DNA of 33,091 bases, from contig JAGRIH010000015.1 in the NCBI GenBank assembly GCA_020443345.1, positions 1 to 33,091 of the forward strand, written 5' to 3'. Positions 8,267-15,826 of this stretch are shown in pieces (position 1 is the stretch's first letter; each line of letters opens with the position of its first letter). The position numbers and the translations under genes were made by a program. The stretch comes from Halioglobus sp. Its GTDB lineage: Bacteria; Pseudomonadota; Gammaproteobacteria; Pseudomonadales; Halieaceae. The notes beneath the pieces are model-generated. The model did no database searches. It saw only the letters and a program-made list of their open reading frames with translations, and was not told the origin of the DNA.

Positions 8267-9706
8267 ATGCGCAACGATGACTCAGCTGCGATCGCTGAAT
8301 TACATGAGCTTTTCGATCTGCAACGCGCGGCCTATTTCAACAATCCCGAACCAACGCTGCAAGAGCGCGTCGAATTGATTCAACGCATACCGGCCATGAT
8401 GTTGGAACACCACGACCAGGTGCTCGATGCCATGCACAGCGACTATGGCAACCACCCCGCGCTGACCACCACCATGTTTGATTTTCTGAATGTGCTGGAG
8501 CGGGCGCAACACGCACTGGAGAACATCGAGAGCTGGATGCAGCCCGATATGAAGCCGCTGTCACCGGAACTGTACGGCAGTTCTACCGCCTACATCCGCC
8601 ACCAGCCCAAAGGAGTCATCGGCAACCTCGCGGCCTGGAACTTCCCCTTTGATATTTCCATTGGCCCGCTGGTGGATATGTTGGCCGCCGGCAACCGCGT
8701 CATCATCAAGCCCTCTGAGCAAGTCCCCGCCTGTGGCGACCTGATGAAGGAAATGATCACCAAAACCTTCGATCCCCAGTGGGTTGCCGTGGTTACCGGC
8801 GGCATCGAACTGGCCAGCCACTTCAGCACTCTGCGCTGGGATCACCTGCTGTACACCGGTAATACCCGTATCGGCCGGGAAGTGGCGCTCAAGGCGGCCG
8901 AAAACCTGGTGCCGGTCACCCTGGAACTGGGTGGCAAGAACCCCACGGTATTTACCGAGGACGCGGTTAACGAGAAGACCGTCAGGAGCATGCTGCGCAT
9001 CAAGTTCACCAAGAACGGCCAGCTCTGTATCAACGCCGATCACGCTTACGTGCCGTCCTCGCAACTGGACAACTTCCTGGCGCTGGTGCGCAGCCAGATG
9101 GACGATCTCTTCGACGACTTTACCAATGCCGACGACATCTGTACGGTGATCAATGAGCGCCAGTGGGCCCGCCTGCAGAACCTGGTTCAGGATGCCCGCG
9201 AGCGCGACCACCAGAGCCTGATCGAATTTGGCTCACCGGCACATACCGACAGGGGCTGTCGTATGCCTTTTACGCTGGTGTGCAACCCCGCTGCCGATGC
9301 TCTGGTGTCGCAAACCGAGATTTTTGGCCCGATGCTGCCCGTCTACAGCTACGACAGCCTCGACGAGGTTATCACCCGCATTCAGCAGGGTGAGCGACCG
9401 CTGGGTGTGTATATGTTTTCGAACGATCAGGAAAAAATAGAACAGCTTCGCCGGCGCACTGCCTCCGGTGGCTTCACCCTCAACTGCTGTTCGCTGCACG
9501 GCGCCCAAGCCAACATGGGCTTTGGCGGTGTCGGCCACAGCGGCACAGGCAGACACCACGGCTATGCGGGATTCTGCGAGTTCTCCAACCCCCGCGGCCA
9601 CATGGAGCTTGCAGACGACGCCAACATCGAGCCGCTGCTGTCGCCGCACCGGGACAGCACCGCGCAATTTGTACAGCAGGTGCTTGGTGGCGCTGGCAAT
9701 GCGTAG
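8267..9706 (+). CDS. Aldehyde dehydrogenase, coniferyl-aldehyde dehydrogenase type
   Basis: NAD(P)-dependent oxidation of an aldehyde to its acid in the cytoplasm. The 479-residue protein has the cofactor region GNLAAWNFPFDISIGPL...GNRVIIKPSE, the general base Glu220 in LELGGKNP, the catalytic Cys254 in NGQLCINADHAYVP, and EIFGPMLPVYSYD. The start ELHELFDLQRAAY and the end GFGGVGHSGTGRHHGYAGF, with few residues beyond, are typical of the coniferyl-aldehyde dehydrogenase (CalB) branch. That branch also includes medium-chain and terpenoid aldehyde dehydrogenases. GGAG lies 7 nt before the ATG. Its neighbours suggest it oxidises the aldehyde made by the PQQ dehydrogenase or a related alcohol oxidation, but the true substrate is not readable. 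Confidence 0.92.
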   Translation: MRNDDSAAIAELHELFDLQRAAYFNNPEPTLQERVELIQRIPAMMLEHHDQVLDAMHSDYGNHPALTTTMFDFLNVLERAQHALENIESWMQPDMKPLSPELYGSSTAYIRHQPKGVIGNLAAWNFPFDISIGPLVDMLAAGNRVIIKPSEQVPACGDLMKEMITKTFDPQWVAVVTGGIELASHFSTLRWDHLLYTGNTRIGREVALKAAENLVPVTLELGGKNPTVFTEDAVNEKTVRSMLRIKFTKNGQLCINADHAYVPSSQLDNFLALVRSQMDDLFDDFTNADDICTVINERQWARLQNLVQDARERDHQSLIEFGSPAHTDRGCRMPFTLVCNPAADALVSQTEIFGPMLPVYSYDSLDEVITRIQQGERPLGVYMFSNDQEKIEQLRRRTASGGFTLNCCSLHGAQANMGFGGVGHSGTGRHHGYAGFCEFSNPRGHMELADDANIEPLLSPHRDSTAQFVQQVLGGAGNA

Positions 9707-9739
9707 GGCCCGCAAAAGATGCCGAAAGTTCCGCTATGG

Positions 9740-9860
9740 AATACATCCCCGAGTTTATTTCGAATCTGACCAAACAGCGCCTTCCGCGATATTTCGCAAT
9801 GAACACGATAGGATAGTTACACTCCCATCGGGTGTGATTTAAACTGCTCACTTGTCTCAT
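9740..9860 (-). pseudogene. Truncated IS200/IS605-type transposase (TnpA) 5' fragment
   Basis: From ATG at 9860 (AAGGAAG upstream) the frame reads MRQVSSLNHTRWECNYPIVF then IAKYRGRR. This is the N-terminal beta-strand region of IS200-like Y1 transposases (HTRWECKYHVVFIPKYRRK type). After about 30-40 residues the family resemblance ends. The His-hydrophobic-His pair and the catalytic Tyr are missing, so the gene is dead. The 3' side abuts the aldehyde dehydrogenase end. Confidence 0.72.
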
Positions 9861-9939
9861 GGTTTCTTCCTTGTGTGGTGCTTGGCGGCTCACACTTGGG
9901 AGTGACTGTGAGACTTTCGGACCGGTCAAGCTTAAGGTG

Positions 9940-9960
9940 CCTGCCCGGCAGAGCCGGAGG
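9940..9960 (-). mobile_element. IS200/IS605-like end hairpin
   Basis: CCGGC-aga-GCCGG (9945-9957) forms a perfect 5-bp stem with a 3-nt loop. CCT/AGG outside it extends the stem past a 2-nt bulge. It lies 85 bp upstream of the transposase start on the same strand. That structure and position match the subterminal hairpin recognised by IS200/IS605 transposases, so the left end of the element survives here. Confidence 0.6.
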
Positions 9961-10029
9961 GTCTCCCTTTTGTATTATCCGTGGCCATTCATGCATAATC
10001 CGCTAAAGTAACACTACTACAGATTATGT

Positions 10030-10041
10030 AGAGACGTCTCT
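10030..10041. repeat. Perfect 12-bp palindrome
   Basis: AGAGACGTCTCT is self-complementary over all 12 bases. It lies about 170 bp upstream of the SDR start and could be an operator half-pair or chance. Confidence 0.3.
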
Positions 10042-10045
10042 CATG

Positions 10046-10081
10046 GCGAAACCAGGATCGCGAAACCAGGGCGCAACCAGG
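10046..10081. repeat. Three iterated 11-bp repeats upstream of the SDR gene
   Basis: GCGAAACCAGG occurs at 10046-10056 and 10060-10070, followed directly by GCGCAACCAGG at 10071-10081 (one mismatch). The spacing is 14 then 11 bp. The rest of 9961-10208 holds no recognised gene; a 57-codon frame from ATG 10044 has no family resemblance. Confidence 0.45.
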
Positions 10082-10208
10082 ACAGGCGCGCGTCCGGTGC
10101 TCTCCATGGTGTTGGCCCGGTTTGTGCGAAGCTTTGGGCTCCCCCGACCGGGTCGGCGGGCCGCGCCAAACCGTAGACTGGCGCGACTCGATCAAGTGAG
10201 GACTGGAA

Positions 10209-10976
10209 GTGATTGACAATATTTTTTCAGTGTCCGGGGAAACGGTGATGGTAACCGGCGGCGGTACCGGGCTGGGCAGGCAGTACGCCACCGTCCTGGC
10301 GCGCGCCGGTGCCACCGTCATTCTCTGCGCGCGCCGCACGGACAAGCTGGAGGAAACCGCGGCGTCCATACAACAGGCCGGCGGACAGGCACACTGCATC
10401 GCCATGGACGTCAGCGACAGTGACAGCGTGGCGCAGGGCTTCGAGCGCTGCCGGGACATCGCGCCGGTGAGCGTACTGGTCAACAATGCGGGGATCACCT
10501 GTGAACCGATGCTGCTCGATCTGTCCGAGGCCGAGTGGGACAACGTGCTCGATACCAATCTCAAGGGCGCCTGGCTGGTGGCGCGCGCCGCCGCGCGGCA
10601 CATGATCGAACACGGCCGGGGGGGATCGATTATCAATATCGCATCGGTGCTGGGCACCTGTGTGCAAAAAGGCACCGGGCCCTACTCCGTGGCGAAATCC
10701 GCTCTGCTGCACCTTACCCGCTCGATGGCATTGGAGTGGGCGCGCTACGATATCCGGGTAAATGCCATTGCCCCCGGGTACTACCGCACGGACATGGCAC
10801 AGGATTATCTCGATTCAGCATCGGGGCAACGCCTGATCAAGCGCATTCCACAACGCCGCCTGGGCGACCCCAGGGACATGGACGGCGCCTTGTTATTGCT
10901 GGCCTCGTCCGCCTCCACCTACATGACCGGGTCGGTGGTGAGCGTGGATGGCGGTTTGTCGCTATCGATTGTCTAG
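10209..10976 (+). CDS. Short-chain dehydrogenase/reductase (classical SDR)
   Basis: A 255-residue NAD(P)-dependent oxidoreductase. The Rossmann motif is VTGGGTGLG (residues 15-23), DV at 68-69 follows beta-4, and NNAG is at 92-95. The catalytic tetrad is Asn118, Ser146, Tyr159 and Lys163 (YSVAK). The end reads SVVSVDGGLSLSI, the usual SDR C-terminal pattern. The start is GTG at 10209, with GAGG about 7 nt before it. Members of this group include gluconate 5-dehydrogenase and 3-oxoacyl reductase-like enzymes, so the substrate is open. Its stop codon lies inside the left inverted repeat of a MITE-like element, and a diverged copy of its last 36 bases lies beyond that element. Confidence 0.9.
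   Translation: MIDNIFSVSGETVMVTGGGTGLGRQYATVLARAGATVILCARRTDKLEETAASIQQAGGQAHCIAMDVSDSDSVAQGFERCRDIAPVSVLVNNAGITCEPMLLDLSEAEWDNVLDTNLKGAWLVARAAARHMIEHGRGGSIINIASVLGTCVQKGTGPYSVAKSALLHLTRSMALEWARYDIRVNAIAPGYYRTDMAQDYLDSASGQRLIKRIPQRRLGDPRDMDGALLLLASSASTYMTGSVVSVDGGLSLSIV
10938..10973 (+). repeat. SDR 3'-end repeat, left copy (inside the gene)
   Basis: These 36 bases encode the last residues of the SDR (VSVDGGLSLSIV). They recur at 11141-11176 with about 31 of 36 positions identical. Confidence 0.75.
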
Positions 10977-11141
10977 GAGCCTGTCGGACTCAGGATGATT
11001 CTACTGCGGCAGCGGGAAATCGGTCTATTTTTCCGCGTATTTTCGTTACATAGGCACCACTATGCGCCTCAAATACGCGAAAAACTATCCTCGATTTCCC
11101 ACTCACCTCGTGACGAACCCCTAAGTCCGACAGCCTCCTAG
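10973..11141. mobile_element. MITE-like 169-bp palindromic element
   Basis: The terminal inverted repeats are CTAGGAGCCTGTCGGACT (10973-10990) and AGTCCGACAGCCTCCTAG (11124-11141), matching at 17 of 18 positions. Internal arms pair around the same centre (about 11057): GGGAAATCG (11014-11022) with CGATTTCCC (11092-11100), CGCGTATTT (11034-11042) with AAATACGCG (11071-11079), and CATAG (11049-11053) with CTATG (11060-11064). The whole unit can fold into one long imperfect hairpin. It encodes no protein. CTAG at both tips may be a 4-bp target duplication. The left tip contains the SDR stop codon, and the hairpin may also serve as its terminator. Confidence 0.75.
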
Positions 11142-11176
11142 TGAGCGTGGATGGCGAGTTGTCACAGTCGATTGTC
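11141..11176 (+). repeat. SDR 3'-end repeat, right copy (gene fragment)
   Basis: Diverged copy of 10938-10973, in the same orientation and reading VSVDGELSQSIV, but without the stop codon. It starts at the right tip of the palindromic element. It could be a relic of a tandem SDR gene or a small duplication made before the element inserted. Confidence 0.7.
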
Positions 11177-11230
11177 AGGCAATTGCCATCGACAGTTCAA
11201 TGTAGCGGTTTCGTCGACAGGCAAAACTAT

Positions 11231-11236
11231 TATAAT
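11231..11236 (+). promoter_or_regulatory. Consensus -10 box for the ribbon-helix-helix gene
   Basis: A perfect TATAAT lies 34 nt before the GTG start at 11271, within an AT-rich segment. No good -35 was found at 16-18 bp upstream, so strength would depend on an activator or on flanking bases. Confidence 0.4.
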
Positions 11237-11270
11237 ACAATTATCATAACTGGCCGCGAGACGACAAGCA

Positions 11271-11462
11271 GTGGAAAGCAAGACAGCACGTTTTACCGTC
11301 CTGATGGACCCCCGCAAAAAACAGGCGTTTGAAACACTGTGCGCATCGCAGGACCTGACGCCATCCCAGGTTGTCAGGCAATTGATTCGGGAATACCTCG
11401 AAAAACACGGTGTCGATTATGGTGCAATCGGCGCACTCGACAACCCACAGGTGAAAACGTGA
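11271..11462 (+). CDS. Small ribbon-helix-helix (CopG/Arc-like) protein
   Basis: A 63-residue protein. ARFTVLMDPRKKQAFETLCA then QDLTPSQVVRQLIREYLEKHG fits a ribbon-helix-helix DNA-binding fold: one short beta strand (RFTVLM), then two helices split by the LTPSQ turn. The start is GTG at 11271 with a weak ribosome binding site; ATG at 11304 would cut off the strand and is disfavoured. Such proteins act as dimers, often as autoregulators or antitoxins. No ParE/RelE-like toxin gene follows. The next gene is a convergent transporter, so its target is unknown. Confidence 0.7.
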   Translation: MESKTARFTVLMDPRKKQAFETLCASQDLTPSQVVRQLIREYLEKHGVDYGAIGALDNPQVKT

Positions 11463-11617
11463 GGTGACCAGAATAGGTTGCGGCGACATACCGGACACTG
11501 TGGATTACTCTTGAGGCGACCGGCACCTGCCTGATTGGCGCTTTCGATAGCGCGTGTGTCAGCGTTTCTCCCCTTTGGCTATTTTGTCCTGCTGCTCTAT
11601 TCCGTCGACCTTAAAAA

Positions 11618-13342
11618 CTACTCCCGGTTTGTTTCCCGCATGGTTGCTACTGGATCCTCTACCGCTATTTGTTGTCCGGTTGTACTTGTTGCAGGTGCGC
11701 AGACCCGTGCCTGTGCGGCGACAAGCGCGTCATCAAAGGCCTTGAAATGATTCTGCTCACCAACCAGCTCGACAATGCCCGCCTTGCGCAACTTCGCCTC
11801 CACCCGCGCGTTGGCACCGCTGAGCATGACATTCACCCCGCGCTGGTGTAAGTCCCTGACCACCTCCTCCAGTGTCTGCAGTCCCGTGATGTCGATAAAG
11901 GGCACCCACTTCAGCCGGATGATCAGATGTTCAGGGTCACTGTGCGTTCCGGCCAGTGCGCGCTCGAAGTTCTCCACGGCGCCAAAAAAAAACGGCCCTT
12001 CAACCGCAAATACCAGCACCCCGGGGGGCAGCGTGAGCAAGCCCTTGTGGGCAAATTCCTGGGTCAGCTCCTGTGCTGTTGCCTGGCGCACCTCAACACT
12101 GGTGGCCATGCGTCGCAAGAAGTGCAAGGTCGCGAGAATCACGCCGATATTCACCGCGACCACGAGATCCACCAGCACAGTCAGTGTAAAGGTAATCAGC
12201 AAGATGACGACATCCGCGCGCGGTGCGCGGCGCACCATTCTGACAAAGTGCCTGGCTTCGCTCATGTTCCAGGCCACGACAAAGAGAATCGCCGCGAGTA
12301 CGGCCAGTGGAATATGCACGGCCAGGGGCGCCAACAGCAGCAGAATGGCTATCAGGGTGATCGAGTGCACGATGCCGGCCAGGGGGCTGGTTCCGCCGTT
12401 GCGAATATTGGTGGCGGTGCGTGCAATGGCGCCGGTAGCGGCAAAACCACCCAACAGGGGCGCGGCGATATTGGCCAGGCCCTGCCCCATCAACTCCTGA
12501 TTGGAGTCATGCCGGGTGCCGGCCATGCCATCGGCGACCACCGCCGATAGCAGCGACTCGATGGCCCCGAGCATGGCTATCGTAAAAGCCGGCCCCACCA
12601 GTTCTGTCACCTTGCTCCAGGTCACCGACGGCACGGTAAATTCGGGCAGTCCCGCCGGGATACCGCCAAACGCCGAGCCGATGGTCCTCACGCCTTCGAA
12701 CTGGCATACCGCCTGGAGCAGCGTGATGGCAATGAGCGCCACGAGCGGGCCCGGCACACGCTGCAGACCCGGTACCCTCGGGCTGCAAATCAATAGCGCC
12801 AGGGCGCTGATCGCCAACAGTGTGGTGGCCCGGTGAAGCGTGGGAAGTGCCTGTACCAGGTGCAGTACCCTGGTGTGAAAGTGCGCGCCGTCGACTCCGG
12901 GCAGGCCGAAGAAATCGGGGCATTGGCTGACGAAGATAATCAGTCCAATACCCGCTGTAAAGCCGACAATCACCGGGTCGGGGATGAATTTTATGATGGC
13001 ACCCATCCTGGCCAGACCCAGCAACAGCAGCATGATACCCGCCATCAGACTGGCCAGTTGCAGGCCCTCGATGCCGTATTTTGCGGTGATCCCGGACAGC
13101 ACCACGACGAAGGCGCCGGTGGGCCCGGCAATCTGCACCCGGGAACCGCCGAAAACAGCGACAAACAGTCCCGCCACAATGGCAGTGTACAGGCCCTGCT
13201 CCGGTTTGGCGCCGGATGCAATGGCAAATGCCATGGCCAGCGGCAGGGCAACCACGCCCACGGTTACCCCGGCGACAATGTTGCTCATCCAGTGTTCGGG
13301 TCGCAGAATTCCGGCCCGTTTTGCCTCAAAAAGCGCCAGCAT
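11618..13342 (-). CDS. SulP/SLC26-family anion transporter with STAS domain
   Basis: A 574-residue inner-membrane transporter. The N-terminal signature region reads NIVAGVTVGVVALPLAMAFA, then GLYTAIVAGLFVAVFGGSRV and QIAGPTGAFVVVLSG, followed by many hydrophobic segments to about residue 400. A cytoplasmic STAS domain (about 440-550) contains VPFIDITGLQTLEE, the conserved loop of anti-sigma-antagonist-like folds. SulP proteins carry sulfate, bicarbonate, dicarboxylates or other anions, usually with Na+ or H+. The substrate is not evident: no carbonic anhydrase lies beside it, and the sulfatase 8 kb away is only weak context for sulfate. The ATG at 13342 follows GGGAAGA, and an AT-rich promoter region lies upstream. 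Confidence 0.93.
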   Translation of the reverse strand: MLALFEAKRAGILRPEHWMSNIVAGVTVGVVALPLAMAFAIASGAKPEQGLYTAIVAGLFVAVFGGSRVQIAGPTGAFVVVLSGITAKYGIEGLQLASLMAGIMLLLLGLARMGAIIKFIPDPVIVGFTAGIGLIIFVSQCPDFFGLPGVDGAHFHTRVLHLVQALPTLHRATTLLAISALALLICSPRVPGLQRVPGPLVALIAITLLQAVCQFEGVRTIGSAFGGIPAGLPEFTVPSVTWSKVTELVGPAFTIAMLGAIESLLSAVVADGMAGTRHDSNQELMGQGLANIAAPLLGGFAATGAIARTATNIRNGGTSPLAGIVHSITLIAILLLLAPLAVHIPLAVLAAILFVVAWNMSEARHFVRMVRRAPRADVVILLITFTLTVLVDLVVAVNIGVILATLHFLRRMATSVEVRQATAQELTQEFAHKGLLTLPPGVLVFAVEGPFFFGAVENFERALAGTHSDPEHLIIRLKWVPFIDITGLQTLEEVVRDLHQRGVNVMLSGANARVEAKLRKAGIVELVGEQNHFKAFDDALVAAQARVCAPATSTTGQQIAVEDPVATMRETNRE

Positions 13343-13376
13343 GGTGTCTTCCCACAGTGATACCGTGAAGCCTTGG

Positions 13377-13382
13377 ATTATA
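13377..13382 (-). promoter_or_regulatory. Candidate -10 box for the SulP gene
   Basis: TATAAT on the minus strand, 34 bp before the SulP start, at the edge of an AT-rich tract (about 13376-13412). No convincing -35 box was seen. Confidence 0.35.
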
Positions 13383-13550
13383 ATCTTATTATTGTTTTAT
13401 TATCATATTAGAGATGCCATACCAGTACTTTTGATATTGGTAGTAATATAGCGGAGCCGCTGCTGTTGTTAAGCCGCATCCAAGGAAGCTACCGCTGCTG
13501 ACCTCCTCACCGCAAACTCCAACGCAGTCACCAGCCAACAAGAGACACCC

Positions 13551-14117
13551 ATGGCAACATCGCTCTACGACCTCAGTGTCCCAACGTTTTTGCAGACCGT
13601 ACGTGCCGTCGCGGGATTTTTGGACCGCACGACCAGACATTGCGCCGAGACCGGTGCCGACCTGGAGGAGCTTGTGAAAGCCCGCCTCTTCCCCGACATG
13701 GCACCTTTTCATTTCCAGATCGAAGCCCTGACGCATCATGCCGTATGGGGGCTGAAGGCTGTGAAAACCGGTGTGTTTGCCCCACCGCCTCCGATCGGCG
13801 GGATGCCTTTCGCCGACCTACGGGCCATGGTCAGCCAGGCAGTAACAGCGTTGGAGGCATTGAACCCCGATGAAGTCAATGCCTGGTCCGGCAAAAATCT
13901 CGATCTTGACCTCTTTCGACCGGTCGACGAGGAGCATGCCTCCACTTCGAGTTGGGCGCCGCGGACATTGGCGTTCACGTCAGAGACTTTCCTTCTCTCG
14001 TTCTCGTTACCCAACTTCCATTTTCACGCGGTCACTGCCTACGACATCCTGCGCCTGCGGGGCGTGCCGCTCGGAAAGCGCGACTACGAGGGCCGGCTGC
14101 GCACTCGGTCATCCTGA
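13551..14117 (+). CDS. DUF1993 family protein
   Basis: A 188-residue cytoplasmic protein. It shows the DUF1993 pattern: start YDLSVPTFLQTVRAVAGFLD, middle KARLFPDMAPFHFQIEAL, and end LPNFHFHAVTAYDILRLRGVPLGKRDYEG. The family is all-helical, related in shape to DinB-like four-helix bundles, and has no assigned biochemical role. The gene stands alone between the divergent SulP gene and the convergent asparagine synthetase relic. The start ATG has only a weak upstream ribosome binding site. Confidence 0.88.
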   Translation: MATSLYDLSVPTFLQTVRAVAGFLDRTTRHCAETGADLEELVKARLFPDMAPFHFQIEALTHHAVWGLKAVKTGVFAPPPPIGGMPFADLRAMVSQAVTALEALNPDEVNAWSGKNLDLDLFRPVDEEHASTSSWAPRTLAFTSETFLLSFSLPNFHFHAVTAYDILRLRGVPLGKRDYEGRLRTRSS

Positions 14118-14154
14118 ATTCGCCCCGTCCAGTGCTGCCTACAGGGGTTCAATC

Positions 14155-14640
14155 TCATTGTGAAAACTCGATTGCAGCCGGCTGTGCAAGGGGAGCGGTG
14201 AAGCCGACTTTTCTCTGGCGGGAAAGGACAGATTTCAGCAGATCCATACCCCACTCCTCATACACACGTAACCGAATCTCCGTATCGGTCCGGGTACGGA
14301 ACACGTGTCCCGCCGTTTTGAGCTCCGCGCGCAGTTCGATGTAATTGTGGATGGCGCCGTTAAAGACAACGAAAATGTCGCCTGCCTCGTTGCTCATCGG
14401 CTGGCGCCCCGCGGTGCTGAGATCTGTGACCGCGAGCCGGCGGTGGGCCAGGAAAACGTTTGGCGCGAAGTCAGTATGCTCGTCCTGGGTGAGGTGCACT
14501 TTGCCGGTCAGGGTGCTGGCATAGAGATAGGCAAAGTCATCCGGCCCCCAGTGCGCGAGCACGCGGGCCATTAGCGCAAGCCGCTCGCAGTCTCCTGCCC
14601 GCGGCCGCGTTTTGCGCCAAAATCCGGCGATTGCACACAC
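14155..14640 (-). pseudogene. Asparagine synthetase (glutamine-hydrolysing) with large internal deletion
   Basis: The 161-codon frame starts MCAIAGFW at GTG 14640. It covers the N-terminal glutaminase domain (FLAHRRLAVTDLSTAGRQPM; FVVFNGAIHNYIELRAEL; RTRTDTEIRLRVYEEWG) up to about residue 130. It then jumps straight to a stub like the extreme C-terminus of AsnB (SRQRKVGFTAPL). The synthetase domain with its SGGxDS ATP motif, about 350-400 residues in relatives, is absent. Key glutaminase residues are also altered: RGPDD reads WGPDD and FNGE reads FNGA, although Cys2 is kept. An in-frame deletion plus decay is the simplest reading. It follows panE by 25 bp on the same strand. Confidence 0.85.
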
Positions 14641-14665
14641 GGCTCAGTATCGGCTTTTGCCGGGA

Positions 14666-15706
14666 TCAGCCGATTTTCTGCAGCGAGGTCTGGGTGTAGT
14701 CCAACTGCCTGTCAGATGCCTGCTCCAGCAACTTGCAGCAGGCGTAAACCGACTCAATGCGGGGCGCCTGCGTGTCAGTCAAGCGCGCCAGCTCGATCAC
14801 GCTGCCCAGAATGGCCTCCAGTTCAGTGGCACGCCCGGCCTCGAGATCCTGCAGGGTCGAGGTCTTGTGAGCGCCCACCCGCTCTGCCCCTGCAATACGT
14901 TTTTCCAGCGGAACCCTGAAAGTAATCCCCAGTTTACTGGCGATAACCTGGGCTTCGCGCATCATCTGCGCAGCCAGTGACCGGGTAGGCTCGCAGCGAC
15001 AAATATCCTGCATGGTCGCGCGGGTCAACATGCTGATTGGATTGAAGGCCAGCACACCCCAGAGTTTGAGCCAGATTTCACTGCGGATATCCGCGAGCGG
15101 CGGCGCTTTGAAACCCGCCGAAACCAGCAGACGGCCGACCCACTGTGCGCGCGCGGACTCGGTCTGGTCCAGCTCGCCCAGCGGAAAGCGATCCCCCTCT
15201 ATATGGCGGATGACCCCCGGAGACTGGACTTCTGCCGCCGGGTAGGCGACACAGCCGAGCAAGTGGGCCGGATCGATATGACGACTTATCACCCCCTCTG
15301 GATCGACGCACGTCAGCCGCTGGCCCTCGTATGCGCCGCCGTGGCGCTGAAAATACCACCAGGGCAGCCCGTTTTGCAGGGTAACGAGCAGTGTCTCAGG
15401 GTGCATGATCGTGCCGAGCTGTCGGGCAATGGCCGGAATCTGCTGCGACTTGACCGCGAGCAAAACAAGGTCCTGCGCACCGCAATCAAAGCTGTCCGTC
15501 GCCTCTACCGGGACTTGTACCAGCGGCTCGCCATCGGCAGCGCACAGCAGGAGTCCGTTGCGCTGCAGAGCCCGCAGTTGTGTGCCCCGCTCGATAATCT
15601 GTATGTTGTGTCCGGCGGCAATCAGGCGGGCCGCCAACAGCCCGCCGATCGCACCGCAGCCAACGACGGCGATGCGAGGCCTGTCCTTATTATCTACTGC
15701 TTGCAT
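14666..15706 (-). CDS. panE: 2-dehydropantoate 2-reductase (ketopantoate reductase) family protein
   Basis: NADPH-dependent reduction of ketopantoate to pantoate in coenzyme A synthesis, or a related 2-oxoacid reduction. The 346-residue protein has the N-terminal Rossmann motif VVGCGAIGG (residues 14-22), LLAVKSQQ with Lys86, LQNG (110-113), and the catalytic region RSEIWLKLWGVLAFNPISML, where Lys214 and Asn222 match the family's catalytic Lys and substrate-binding Asn. It is somewhat longer than E. coli PanE (303 residues). Many genomes carry several ApbA/PanE paralogues, so pantothenate function is likely but not certain. It is divergent from a GNAT gene. Confidence 0.82.
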   Translation of the reverse strand: MQAVDNKDRPRIAVVGCGAIGGLLAARLIAAGHNIQIIERGTQLRALQRNGLLLCAADGEPLVQVPVEATDSFDCGAQDLVLLAVKSQQIPAIARQLGTIMHPETLLVTLQNGLPWWYFQRHGGAYEGQRLTCVDPEGVISRHIDPAHLLGCVAYPAAEVQSPGVIRHIEGDRFPLGELDQTESARAQWVGRLLVSAGFKAPPLADIRSEIWLKLWGVLAFNPISMLTRATMQDICRCEPTRSLAAQMMREAQVIASKLGITFRVPLEKRIAGAERVGAHKTSTLQDLEAGRATELEAILGSVIELARLTDTQAPRIESVYACCKLLEQASDRQLDYTQTSLQKIG

Positions 15707-15826
15707 TTCTGGTTCTGTTCTCGTCAGTATGTGCTGTAAATGACCTGGGGAGCGGCAGCGCCCCGGGCGCGGGATGCACTGCCTTCCATCGGCGCTATCC
15801 TCTCATTCTTGCCGCCCGCGCGGTGT

